Shown: positions 7,873 to 15,611 of the stretch, piece by piece
How positions within the stretch are numbered: position 1 is the stretch's first letter
How the letters are laid out: each line of letters starts with the position of its first letter
NCBI GenBank assembly: GCA_030539285.1
Contig: JAUNSH010000033.1
Location: forward strand, 1-32,154
Length of the DNA: 32,154 nucleotides
Direction: 5' to 3'
Origin: Eubacteriales bacterium
GTDB lineage: Bacteria > Bacillota > Clostridia > Oscillospirales > Oscillospiraceae
Notes under the pieces: model-generated
Databases searched by the model: none
What the model was told of the DNA's origin: nothing
Seen by the model: the letters and a program-made list of their open reading frames with translations, nothing else
Made by a program: the position numbers and the translations under genes

Positions 7873-8556
7873 CTATTTACCAGCCTTTTTCTGGATCATC
7901 AGCAGGTACAGCATACTGCTCATGCGGTTCAGGGCCTGTGGAATATCCAGCCGGGTGAGGTTGCCCTCCCGGTCGGAAAAGGCATCCACCGAGGCAAGTT
8001 CCGCTTCCCGGGCGGCACACCGGGCACAGTTCAGCCTTGCGATGGTCAAGCCATCGGTGAAAGACGGCATGAAGTGGGGCTGTCCATAATATTCCTGCGG
8101 AAAGTGGCTGCGCTTTCGCTGCTCGCTTTCCGTCAGACCACAGAGGTTGTCCCATTTCAACGGTTCCCCAAGCACCTCACAGCGGATGATCTGACGGGCC
8201 AGCCCAAGGATCTCCCCCACCGGCCCTTCCAGAGACTTGTCCGCCAGCTGGCAGAGGATCAGTTCCGCTTCCAGCGTGTCCATTTTCCCCCGGAAGACGA
8301 TTCTGGGGTGATTCTTGGGCACCAGCACATCCCCATGGAGGTGGGTCATGTGTTCCGGCTTTTCCTCCACGTAGCCGCCGTTTAACAGGCGGTAACGCTG
8401 AGGCTTGGCCTGCTCCGCCGGGAGAATTTCAATGCGCTCCCGGGATAGAAAGTCCCGGGCAGAGCTGGTCAGCTGGTCACCTTTTCCGAGATAGAACACC
8501 CGCTTTCCGTCCCGGTTGCGCAGATTCTCCCGGACCGCTTCCTCGCTGTAGAGCAT
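7873..8556 (-). CDS. eutT: Corrinoid adenosyltransferase EutT
   Basis: This 227-residue protein makes adenosylcobalamin, the cofactor of EutBC, from ATP and reduced cobalamin. Recognisable EutT features are the N-terminal LTSSARDFLSRERIEI segment, the THLHGDVLVPKNHPRIVFRG block, a long four-helix region, HFPQEYYGQPHFMP, and a cysteine pair NCARC with a nearby histidine that could bind metal, as in EutT enzymes. The spacing differs from the HX11CCX2C pattern described for Salmonella, so the metal site may be arranged differently (inference). The start codon overlaps the eutM stop by one base, which implies coupled translation. Confidence 0.92.
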   Translation of the reverse strand: MLYSEEAVRENLRNRDGKRVFYLGKGDQLTSSARDFLSRERIEILPAEQAKPQRYRLLNGGYVEEKPEHMTHLHGDVLVPKNHPRIVFRGKMDTLEAELILCQLADKSLEGPVGEILGLARQIIRCEVLGEPLKWDNLCGLTESEQRKRSHFPQEYYGQPHFMPSFTDGLTIARLNCARCAAREAELASVDAFSDREGNLTRLDIPQALNRMSSMLYLLMIQKKAGK

Positions 8557-8861
8557 TACTTACCGGCGGGCGGGGTCGGGGTGCTGCGGCCCTTGGGCAG
8601 GATGGCGTCCACTTCCATGTGGGGCCGGGCAATGACGTGGACGGAGATCAGTTCCCCCACCTTTTCCGCTGCCGCCGCGCCGGCGTCGGTGGCTGCCTTG
8701 ACAGCACCTACGTCGCCCCTGACCATGACGGTCACCAGGCCGCCGCCTACCTGCTCCTTGCCCACCAGCTGCACATTGGCGGATTTCACCATGGCATCCG
8801 CCGCTTCAATGGCCCCGACCAGGCCCTTCGTTTCGATCATGCCAAGAGAATTTGTATCCAT
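8556..8861 (-). CDS. eutM: Microcompartment hexameric shell protein EutM
   Basis: A single-BMC-domain protein of 101 residues forming the hexagonal tiles of the shell facets. The conserved [20 protein letters not shown] opening, the [20 protein letters not shown] strand-turn with the lattice-forming and pore loops, and [11 protein letters not shown] are visible. The C-terminal tail ends in a flexible [14 protein letters not shown] chose ATG 8861, giving [10 protein letters not shown], because GGAAAGG lies nine bases upstream; in-frame ATG 8870 and TTG 8879 are too close to that site. It is the only hexamer-forming BMC gene seen; EutS and EutK are missing. Confidence 0.95.
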   Translation of the reverse strand: MDTNSLGMIETKGLVGAIEAADAMVKSANVQLVGKEQVGGGLVTVMVRGDVGAVKAATDAGAAAAEKVGELISVHVIARPHMEVDAILPKGRSTPTPPAGK

Positions 8862-8879
8862 TTTCTTCATCCTTTCCAA

Positions 8880-9506
8880 TCATTCCACCGGCCTTTCCGC
8901 CGCTTCCGCCACCGCTGCGGCAAACGCCCCGCAGGCGGCATCGCAGGCGCTCTGGGTGCCGGACAGCAGCCCGCCGCCGAAATTCGTCTCGCTGGGAGGG
9001 CTGTAGAGTTTACATAATTTCACATCCGCCGCTTTCATGGCCGCGTCCATGGCGTACATCCCTTCCAGCGGCGGGGCGATGAGGTAGGCCAGCGCCGAAC
9101 CCACGGGAACCCCCGCTTCTTTTGCAAGGAACGTACCCACGCTGCTGACAGTGTGCGCAAGATACGGCACTTTATGCGTTTCCTTAAAGCCCACCCGCTG
9201 TAACTCCGCCAACGCCGCCTCCATGCCGCTGCGCACAGCCCCGGGCGTCTGGGCGGCGAGAATACCAATGACCTCCCCGGCGTTGGGGGTGGAAGCATTG
9301 GCGGCCCCGGCGTAGAAGCTGCGGGCATAGGCCACCTCCACCTCGGAAGCTTTTGTTGCTGCGTCCAGAGCGATATAAGTGGCATCGTCGCAGTCCGTGG
9401 TCAGCAGGCCCAGCGCCGGGTATCCCTTCGGCGCGCCCAAGGCCGCGCACAGGGCGGGGCTTGCGTTAGCAAGGTAGCGGACTGCCAAAACCTGTACAGG
9501 GATCAT
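8880..9506 (-). CDS. eutL: Microcompartment tandem-BMC shell protein EutL
   Basis: This 208-residue protein has two circularly permuted BMC domains in tandem and forms pseudohexameric trimers with a gated central pore. Signature segments include TTDCDDATYIALDAATK, YARSFYAGAANASTP, GEVIGILAAQTPGAVRSGMEAA, and the C-terminal SETNFGGGLLSGTQSACDAAC. ATG 9506 overlaps the eutC TGA (ATGA), and the translation MIPVQVLAVRYLANA matches EutL N-termini; the longer frame to 9734 is only the eutC shadow. EutL is thought to pass ethanolamine, cofactors or products and can bind ethanolamine at the pore (established for homologs). Confidence 0.95.
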   Translation of the reverse strand: MIPVQVLAVRYLANASPALCAALGAPKGYPALGLLTTDCDDATYIALDAATKASEVEVAYARSFYAGAANASTPNAGEVIGILAAQTPGAVRSGMEAALAELQRVGFKETHKVPYLAHTVSSVGTFLAKEAGVPVGSALAYLIAPPLEGMYAMDAAMKAADVKLCKLYSPPSETNFGGGLLSGTQSACDAACGAFAAAVAEAAERPVE

Positions 9507-10411
9507 ACCCCCGCCTCCATGTGCAGACCCACGCCGGAAACCTGTTTTTTCAGAATTGTTTCTATCAGGCCCGCAATATGCGCTCCCGCTTCCACGGCAG
9601 GGGTGCCTTGGGCGTGGATGTTGGAAACCACCGTCCGGGCGGATTCCGACACACCTGTGCGGGGCTTGTAGGTGATATAGGCGGACATACTCTTGTCCGT
9701 CACCAGTCCCGGCCGCTCCCCCACCAGCATACACACCAGCTCACAGCCCGTTACGTCACCGATGGCATCTCCCGCGCCCACCCGGCAGTATCGCACAAAA
9801 ATGGGCGTACCAGGGTCGATGCCCTTTAATTTCAGGCCCTCTTTCAGGCTTTCCAGACAGTCCATAGCGTTAGCGGTGATGGCGGCGGAGGACAGGCCGT
9901 CCCCCACTACGATCTGCACCCTTGGGGTGCCGGGGATAGCGGCACGGATCTTTTTCTGGTTTTCCTCATCAAAGCAGCGGCCATGGTCCGGGCGGGTCAG
10001 ATACTCATCCTTGTCATGGCACCGGGTCTGCACCTCCACCATGCCGTTTTTCGCAGCAAAGTCCTCGGGGACCTGAGAAAACACCGCATCCTGTGCCGCC
10101 GCGTGGTCGGCCCGGAATCGCAGCATGGTCAGGGTCTTGTACCGGGGGCCGGCCTTGCCGCTGCCCAGACGGGCGGGAGTGCGTTCCTTCATTTTTCGGT
10201 ATTTTTCCCCGTTTTCCGGGTTTTCCGTCAGATACAGCTTTCGTAAGTCCAGTGCCGTCACATCCGGCACGAAGTCGCCGTCCTGATAATGGGTCTGCTT
10301 CGCTTCCGGCTGAGGCGCGGCTGCGTGGTATTCCCCGGCCTTGACCATGGGCGGGGCGTCCATGGTGCTGAGTATCTCCGCAACCATGGCGGTCAGTTCC
10401 TGTTTGTTCAT
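9503..10411 (-). CDS. eutC: Ethanolamine ammonia-lyase small subunit EutC
   Basis: The 302-residue small subunit binds the corrinoid together with EutB. Residues 1-18 (MNKQELTAMVAEILSTMD) form an amphipathic helix followed by an Ala/Pro-rich linker to about residue 45, the arrangement of the known EutC encapsulation peptide. The catalytic-core signatures TPARLGSGKAGPRYKT, VGDGLSSAAITANA and FVRYCRVGAGDAIGDVTGCE are intact. It overlaps eutA upstream and eutL downstream by four bases each. With eutB four genes away, the two subunits are made from distant parts of the same transcript, unusual for obligate partners. Confidence 0.96.
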   Translation of the reverse strand: MNKQELTAMVAEILSTMDAPPMVKAGEYHAAAPQPEAKQTHYQDGDFVPDVTALDLRKLYLTENPENGEKYRKMKERTPARLGSGKAGPRYKTLTMLRFRADHAAAQDAVFSQVPEDFAAKNGMVEVQTRCHDKDEYLTRPDHGRCFDEENQKKIRAAIPGTPRVQIVVGDGLSSAAITANAMDCLESLKEGLKLKGIDPGTPIFVRYCRVGAGDAIGDVTGCELVCMLVGERPGLVTDKSMSAYITYKPRTGVSESARTVVSNIHAQGTPAVEAGAHIAGLIETILKKQVSGVGLHMEAGV

Positions 10412-11736
10412 GTTCTGCTCCTTTCCAACACCAATGTCTTTACCACTACCGGGAAGGCACCGCCCACCGGCTCGCCGATGTCCAGGTAGCTGTCCTCCCC
10501 CACCCGGATCCGGTCAATGCAGAGGATCCGGGTCTCCGGGGCCAGCCGGGCCGCCAATGCCTGTCCCAGCGCCTTGGCCATGTCCGCTTCCAGACAGATA
10601 TACAGCTCCGATGGGTGGTTCTGCGCCAGCTTCTGGGCGATCTGCCGCACCTGCGCATAGGTCGGCGAAGCCGTTGCGGGAACAGATAGCACCACGGAAC
10701 CTTCGTGAAATCCGCTGTTATCCCGGACGACTGGGAGATTTTTCAGAGGAAAGCGGACATTTTGGCTGTAGACCGTACTGCCGGAAAGCTGGGTGGAATA
10801 GCTGCCCGCGCCGATGACCGTAGCCCGGATGGTCTCCCTGCCCAAAGCATATTGCCCCTGACACAAGCGGCTTTTGAGGATGGTCTGTCCCAGAATCGGG
10901 CCGAGGTCGCCAAATTCATTCCAAGGTAATTCCCGGTCGATGCAGTCTGCCACGCCGCCGGAAAAGGACAGCACCACTTCCCCATTTGGTGGATCCCATC
11001 TCTGCCCCGTTTCCTCCGTCAGCAGTTTTTCCATCAAATCGGTAGGCTCCCGAAGGCCAGCCGCCATTTCCAGCGCCTGCGTCAGTTTTTCTGACAATTC
11101 ATGAAGTTCCGGCTGTGTTACGATTTCTCCCGGTTTTCGGCGAAATATTCCGGATAATACCTGAGAAACGTAGGTAATTTCTCCGTTTTTTCCGAACCTG
11201 ATCAATCGTCCGCCCACATTCAGGCAACCGGTACGGATGATCTTTCCGTCCTCGATCAGAGCTAAGTTGCTGGTGCCGCCGCCGATGTCCATGTGCAGCA
11301 CGGGCTTACCGGTGTTCCGGGAAAGCTCCACCGCCCCGGCACCCTTGGCCGCCAGCACGCTCTCCAAGTCCGGCCCGGCGGTAGCCACTACAAAATCCCC
11401 GGCGTAGTCTGACAAGGCGTCCAGTACTGCCCGGGCATTCTCCTTTCGGCTGGTCTCCCCGGTGATGATGATGGCCCCGGTGTCTACGTCTTCCCGGCGG
11501 ATGCCCGCGTTTCGGTACTCCTCCTCCACAATGGCCCGGATAGCTGCGCCGTCTACGTGGCTTTCATCCAGCAAGGGGGTGAAGTAAACCGGGCTTTTGT
11601 ACAGAACATCCCGCTCCGTAATGTCCATATCCGGCACCGCAAAGCTGGACGCCCGGTTCTCCACCGTCAGCCGGGACACCACCAGCTGGGTGGAGGTGGT
11701 GCCCACATCCAGCCCCACGCTGAGTAAGCTAGACAC
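10408..11736 (-). CDS. eutA: Ethanolamine ammonia-lyase reactivase EutA
   Basis: An actin/Hsp70-fold chaperone of 442 residues that uses ATP to exchange damaged cobalamin from inactivated EutBC. The phosphate-1 loop (SVGLDVGTTSTQLVV) opens the protein, the phosphate-2 loop is MDIGGGTSNLALIEDGKI, and a GETSRKENA segment typical of EutA lies between them. Translation begins at GTG 11736 with GAGGTG seven bases upstream; the frame overlaps the end of eutG by eight bases. The length is slightly below the ~470 of enterobacterial EutA. Confidence 0.93.
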   Translation of the reverse strand: MSSLLSVGLDVGTTSTQLVVSRLTVENRASSFAVPDMDITERDVLYKSPVYFTPLLDESHVDGAAIRAIVEEEYRNAGIRREDVDTGAIIITGETSRKENARAVLDALSDYAGDFVVATAGPDLESVLAAKGAGAVELSRNTGKPVLHMDIGGGTSNLALIEDGKIIRTGCLNVGGRLIRFGKNGEITYVSQVLSGIFRRKPGEIVTQPELHELSEKLTQALEMAAGLREPTDLMEKLLTEETGQRWDPPNGEVVLSFSGGVADCIDRELPWNEFGDLGPILGQTILKSRLCQGQYALGRETIRATVIGAGSYSTQLSGSTVYSQNVRFPLKNLPVVRDNSGFHEGSVVLSVPATASPTYAQVRQIAQKLAQNHPSELYICLEADMAKALGQALAARLAPETRILCIDRIRVGEDSYLDIGEPVGGAFPVVVKTLVLERSRT

Positions 11737-12811
11737 GGCCCGTCACCTCTTCCAAAATCCGCCGCACCAGAAAATCCTCCACTGCCATGGGATTGCTCTG
11801 ACAGCAGGGATCCGCCAGCACCGCCTTTACGATCTCATCCGCGTTCCGCCAGACGCTGCGGGGGTCAACTCCCGCCTGCACCAATGTCTCCGGCAGGTTC
11901 AGCTCCCGGCGCAGACGGATCAGGCCATTTTTCAGATTCCGCACCGCTATGGTGTCCACGCTGCCGCCCATGCCCGCCGCCCGGGCCAGTTCCGCGTACT
12001 TTTTTGATGCCACATGGGCATTGCAGCCGATGACCGAGGGCAGAATAATGGCGTTCAGCCGCCCGTGGGGTACATGGAACATCCCGCCCAAACTGTGAGA
12101 CATGGCGTGGCACAATCCCAGCCCGGCCTGGGTAAAGGCCATCCCCGCCATGGTAGACGCCAGATGCACCTTCAGGCGTACCGACGTATTTCCCGCATAG
12201 GAAGCCGGCAGCGCCGCAAAGGCACTGGAAAAAGCCTCCCGGGCATACAGATCCGAAATTGTCCCGGCCCCCCGGGCAACATAGCTTTCAGCAGCATGGG
12301 TCAGCACATCAAAGCCCGTGTCCGCGATCAGGCCCTTGGGCAGTTCTGTCAGCAGGTCGCTGTCCAGGATCGCCACGTCCGGGCGAATGCGCTTGTCCAC
12401 CAGCGGGTGCTTCACATGGTCATGGGTCAGGATCGCAAAATCCGTCACCTCGGAGCCGGAGCCGGAAGTGGTTGGAATCGCAACCATCTTATATTTGCCT
12501 TTTGCGAAAAACGCCATGGCTTTGGCGCAGTCCATGGCGCTGCCGCCGCCCAGCGCAATCAGAAGATCCGGGTCGAACGCCCGAAGCCGGGCTGTCCCTT
12601 CTGCCGCCAGCTCCACTGTGGGATCCGGCTGAACCTTGTCAAACACCTCCGATTCCTGACAGTTCGTCAGTTCTACGATGCGTTTTGCCGTTCCGTTTTT
12701 CGCAAAGAAAGGATCCGTCACCAGAAACAGCCGCTTTGCCCCCAGGTTGGACAGCGCACTGCAGGCCCCCGGCCCGGACAAAATCCTCGTCTTGCAGGAG
12801 AATTCCTCCAA
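11729..12811 (-). CDS. eutG: Iron-containing alcohol dehydrogenase EutG
   Basis: This 360-residue type III alcohol dehydrogenase would reduce acetaldehyde to ethanol and regenerate NAD+ for EutE. The nucleotide-binding GGGSAMDCAKA and PTTSGSGSEVT segments are present, and the metal ligands are visible in DVLTHAAES (Asp and His), HAMSHSLGG and HGRLNA. It is the first eut gene. No ATG lies in a good position; the frame opens right after an in-frame TGA, and the first usable codon is TTG 12811 behind a weak GGTGG. This gives MEEFSCKTRILSGPGA, which aligns with family starts. The poor initiation signal suggests regulated or modest EutG synthesis. The EutG name rests on operon context. Confidence 0.9.
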   Translation of the reverse strand: MEEFSCKTRILSGPGACSALSNLGAKRLFLVTDPFFAKNGTAKRIVELTNCQESEVFDKVQPDPTVELAAEGTARLRAFDPDLLIALGGGSAMDCAKAMAFFAKGKYKMVAIPTTSGSGSEVTDFAILTHDHVKHPLVDKRIRPDVAILDSDLLTELPKGLIADTGFDVLTHAAESYVARGAGTISDLYAREAFSSAFAALPASYAGNTSVRLKVHLASTMAGMAFTQAGLGLCHAMSHSLGGMFHVPHGRLNAIILPSVIGCNAHVASKKYAELARAAGMGGSVDTIAVRNLKNGLIRLRRELNLPETLVQAGVDPRSVWRNADEIVKAVLADPCCQSNPMAVEDFLVRRILEEVTGRV

Positions 12812-12870
12812 TCAATACCACCGCCTTTTCAGAAGGTAGTATTTCCGAAGAATGGGAAACTATGTGCTTT

Positions 12871-12920
12871 ATACTAAAACCTGATTAAAAACTTTAAATC
12901 TTTCAATCAGGTTTTAGTAT
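12871..12920 (-). promoter_or_regulatory. Perfect 16-bp inverted repeat upstream of eutG (probable eut control site)
   Basis: Arms ATACTAAAACCTGATT (12871-12886) and AATCAGGTTTTAGTAT (12905-12920) pair perfectly around an 18-base AT-rich loop. The element is the only conspicuous signal between the glgP terminator and eutG, so the eut promoter should overlap it. On the minus strand TTTAAA and TAGTAT separated by 16 bases are possible weak -35/-10 boxes within it. It could be a dimeric regulator operator or an RNA hairpin; it does not look like the two-hairpin ANTAR antitermination site of EutV-controlled operons. Confidence 0.6.
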
Positions 12921-12929
12921 TAGAAACGC

Positions 12930-12964
12930 AAAAAATCCCCGGATTCCAAATGGAATCCGGGGAT
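12930..12964 (-). terminator. glgP terminator
   Basis: Inverted repeat 12936-12948 / 12951-12963 (TCCCCGGATTCCA and its complement, 13 bp, two-base centre) followed on the minus strand by TTTTTT. It separates glgP from the eut operon on the same strand. Confidence 0.93.
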
Positions 12965-12978
12965 AAACAGGGATTGAC

Positions 12979-15306
12979 TTAATACTCCAAGGGCTTAATG
13001 TGCCAGATTTCCTCGGCGTACTGACGAATGGTACGGTCGGAGGAGAACTTGGCGGCAGAGGCCACGTTCATCAGGCACTTGCGGCCAAAGGCCATGCGGT
13101 CGGCATAGTCCCGGTTGGCCTGGAGCTTGGCATTGACATAGGATTCATAGTCCAGCAGCAGCCGGTACTGGTCGGAGTTGTTGCCCCAGTCCAGCAGAGC
13201 GTGGAAGAGGTTGCGCAGGCCGTCATCGGTGGGCACGGTGCCGTCCACCAAGGTGTTGATGGCACGGCGCAGATCGGCGTTGCTGTCGTAGATGCCCCGG
13301 GGGTTGTAGGAGCTGCGGCCGGCGTTGATCTGCTCCACGGTGTGGCCGAAGATATACTCGTTTTCGATGCCAGCCTCCTGGGCGATCTCCACATTGGCGC
13401 CGTCCAGGGTGCCCAGAGTCACCGCGCCGTTGAGCATCAGCTTCATGTTGCCGGTGCCGGAAGCCTCGGTGCCGGCAGGAGAGATCTGCTCGGAAACATC
13501 GGCGGCGGGGATGATATGCTCAGCGTAGGAGCAGTTGTAGTTCTGGACGAAGACCACCTTCATCTTGTCGGCGACGGCGGGATCGTTGTTGATCATCCGA
13601 GCCACCCGGTTGATGTAGCGGATGACGGACTTGGCATCCACATAGCCGGGGGCGGACTTGGCACCGAAGATATAGGCGGTGGGCTGGAAGTCGGGCAGAC
13701 GGCCCTCCTTCAGGCGGAAGTAGATGTCCACAATGGACAGAATGTTCATCAGCTGACGCTTATACAGGTGCAGACGCTTGACCTGCACGTCGAACATAAA
13801 GTCGGGATTCAGCATAATGCCCTCGTTCTTGGCGATGACATTGCACAGCTGCTCCTTCTTCCGGCGCTTGATGGCGTTGAACTGGACGACGGTCTCGTCG
13901 TCGATCTTGTCCTTCAGGCCGCCGATCAGCTCCAGGTCCTTCAGGAAGTCGCCGCCAACCTTGGAGCGGATCATATCGGTCAGCTCAGGGTTGCACAGGC
14001 CAACCCAGCGGCGGGGGGTAATGCCGTTGGTCTTATTCTGGAACCGCTCGGGATAGGCATAGTACCAATCCTTGAAGCAGTCATCCTTCAGGATCTGGGT
14101 GTGGATCTCGGCAACGCCGTTGACGTAGCTGCCCACGTACACGGACAGGTTGGCCATGTGGGCCACGTTGTCCCGGACGATGAACAGGTTGGGATGCTCA
14201 CTCTTGAGCTTGGCGTCGATCTGGCAGATGATGTCCACGATCTCGGGCACCACGGAGCGCATCAGATCAAGAGGCCACTTCTCCAGCGCCTCGCCCATGA
14301 CGGTGTGGTTGGTGTAGGAGAAGGTCTTCTGAGCGACTTTGAAAGCATCATCAAAGCTCATGCCCTCCTGCTTCAGCAGCCGGATCAACTCGGGGATAGA
14401 CATGGCGGGATGGGTGTCGTTCAGCTGGACGGCGTAGAACTCGCCGAAGCGGGTCAGATCGTTGCCGTGTGCGATCTTGAAGGTGCGGATCATATCCTGC
14501 AGGGACGCGGAGGACAGCACATACTGCTGCTTAATGCGCAGGCGCTTGCCGTCCCAGGTGGAGTCATTGGGGTACAGGACGCGGGTGATGTCCTCAGCCT
14601 TGTTCTTGGCGTCCAGCGCACGCAGATAATCCTGAGAGTTGAAAGCATCGAAGTTCAGCTCTTCCTCGGCCTCACACTGCCACAGGCGCAGGGTGCCCAC
14701 ATTCTTGGTGTCGTAGCCAATGATGGGCACGTCATAGGGAACCGCCAGAACGGTGTGGTCGGGGAACTTGATCTTGACGGTGTGGTTATAGCGGCGGTAG
14801 GACCAGGGATCGCCGAACTTGGTCCAGTCATCGGCCTTCTCCACCTGATTGCCGTTGCCGTCAAAGCTCTGCTTGAACAGGCCGAACTTGTAACGCAGGC
14901 CATAGCCGGACAGGGGGATGTTGGTGGAAGCGGCGCTGTCCAGGAAGCAGGCAGCCAGACGGCCCAGACCGCCGTTGCCCAGAGCGTCATCCTCGATATC
15001 CTCCAGAACCGCCAGATCCACGCCCCGCTCGGCAAACAGCTTCTTCATCTCATCCAGGATCCCCAGGTTGAACAGGTTGCTGTAGACCAGCCGGCCGATC
15101 AGATACTCGGCAGAAATATAGTAAGCCTTGCGCTCGTGCATACGAGTCTTCTTGGCATGGCTCCAATTATCAGAAATCGCCATCATGACTGCCTGTCCCA
15201 GAGCCTCATGCAGCTCCTGGGGGGTGGCGTCCTTCAGGGATACGTCGTAAGTGTACTTCAGCTGTGCTTCTGTCCACTTCAGGATATTCACACAATTCAG
15301 GTTCAT
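12979..15306 (-). CDS. glgP: Glycogen/starch/maltodextrin phosphorylase GlgP
   Basis: A 775-residue GT35 phosphorylase that releases glucose 1-phosphate from alpha-1,4-glucans with inorganic phosphate. The pyridoxal phosphate lysine is Lys622 in GTEASGTGNMKLMLNGAV, followed by the substrate segment TLDGANVEI. The N-terminal LGNGGLGRLAACFLDS motif and GYGLRYKFGLFKQ are typical. I place the start at ATG 15306 (MNLNCVNILKW), nine bases after GGAGG; the frame to 15399 lacks a better site. No other glycogen gene is adjacent, so it is a stand-alone unit with its own promoter, a palindromic operator-like site and a terminator. Confidence 0.96.
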   Translation of the reverse strand: MNLNCVNILKWTEAQLKYTYDVSLKDATPQELHEALGQAVMMAISDNWSHAKKTRMHERKAYYISAEYLIGRLVYSNLFNLGILDEMKKLFAERGVDLAVLEDIEDDALGNGGLGRLAACFLDSAASTNIPLSGYGLRYKFGLFKQSFDGNGNQVEKADDWTKFGDPWSYRRYNHTVKIKFPDHTVLAVPYDVPIIGYDTKNVGTLRLWQCEAEEELNFDAFNSQDYLRALDAKNKAEDITRVLYPNDSTWDGKRLRIKQQYVLSSASLQDMIRTFKIAHGNDLTRFGEFYAVQLNDTHPAMSIPELIRLLKQEGMSFDDAFKVAQKTFSYTNHTVMGEALEKWPLDLMRSVVPEIVDIICQIDAKLKSEHPNLFIVRDNVAHMANLSVYVGSYVNGVAEIHTQILKDDCFKDWYYAYPERFQNKTNGITPRRWVGLCNPELTDMIRSKVGGDFLKDLELIGGLKDKIDDETVVQFNAIKRRKKEQLCNVIAKNEGIMLNPDFMFDVQVKRLHLYKRQLMNILSIVDIYFRLKEGRLPDFQPTAYIFGAKSAPGYVDAKSVIRYINRVARMINNDPAVADKMKVVFVQNYNCSYAEHIIPAADVSEQISPAGTEASGTGNMKLMLNGAVTLGTLDGANVEIAQEAGIENEYIFGHTVEQINAGRSSYNPRGIYDSNADLRRAINTLVDGTVPTDDGLRNLFHALLDWGNNSDQYRLLLDYESYVNAKLQANRDYADRMAFGRKCLMNVASAAKFSSDRTIRQYAEEIWHIKPLEY

Positions 15307-15417
15307 CTTTTCAAGCCTCCATAATATCAGCGGAAATACCGCCATTGGTCTCAAACCGCGGCGCGGCTGCAGATACGGAATTCTGTGGGGCATAACCACA
15401 ACGGGTTATTTGAAAAA

Positions 15418-15430
15418 TGAAACGTTTCCA
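15418..15430. promoter_or_regulatory. Operator-like palindrome in the glgP leader
   Basis: TGAAACGTTTCCA contains the perfect palindrome GAAACGTTTC (15419-15428) with the central CG typical of LacI/GalR-family operators. It lies about 13-25 bases downstream of the likely transcription start, where a bound repressor would block glgP transcription. It is one base short of a good CcpA cre match, so a sugar-specific LacI-type regulator is more likely. Inference only. Confidence 0.45.
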
Positions 15431-15449
15431 TTCCATCCCACACTTTTAT

Positions 15450-15478
15450 AGAATACCGTGTTTTTCCTGTTTTGTCAA
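15450..15478 (-). promoter_or_regulatory. glgP promoter
   Basis: Minus-strand TTGACA (15478-15473), 17-base spacer, TATTCT (15455-15450). The resulting leader is about 137 bases before the glgP start. Confidence 0.85.
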
Positions 15479-15570
15479 GTAAAACCCGTCGAATAAAGGG
15501 GAAATTTTCCTTTTTGGGCATATGCTTCAAATTATGTCCGATTCTTTGCGGATAATTCCTCTGATACGCA

Positions 15571-15598
15571 AAAAAGACCCGCCGTAGGGCGGGTCTTT
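15571..15598 (-). terminator. Terminator of the msmX-type ATPase gene
   Basis: AAAGACCCGCC (15573-15583) pairs with 15588-15598 over 11 bp with a four-base loop. On the minus strand TTTTTT follows the stem. It lies just after the stop codon at 15612. Confidence 0.93.
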
Positions 15599-15611
15599 CG
15601 GGATGTACAAA

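Noticed and set aside
9507-9734. N-terminal extension of eutL
   Set aside because: The extra 76 residues are the eutC gene in another frame; ATG 9506 gives a normal EutL start.
12871-12920. EutV-type ANTAR antitermination leader
   Set aside because: The ANTAR motif needs two short hairpins with small loops and an overlapping terminator; this is one 16-bp stem with an 18-base loop and no U-tract, and no EutVW is nearby.
13000-15324. 774-codon plus-strand open frame opposite glgP
   Set aside because: Antisense of GC-rich glgP codons; no ribosome-binding site or domain.
15418-15430. CcpA cre site
   Set aside because: The half-site spacing is one base short and one conserved position differs, so a general LacI-type operator is the safer reading.
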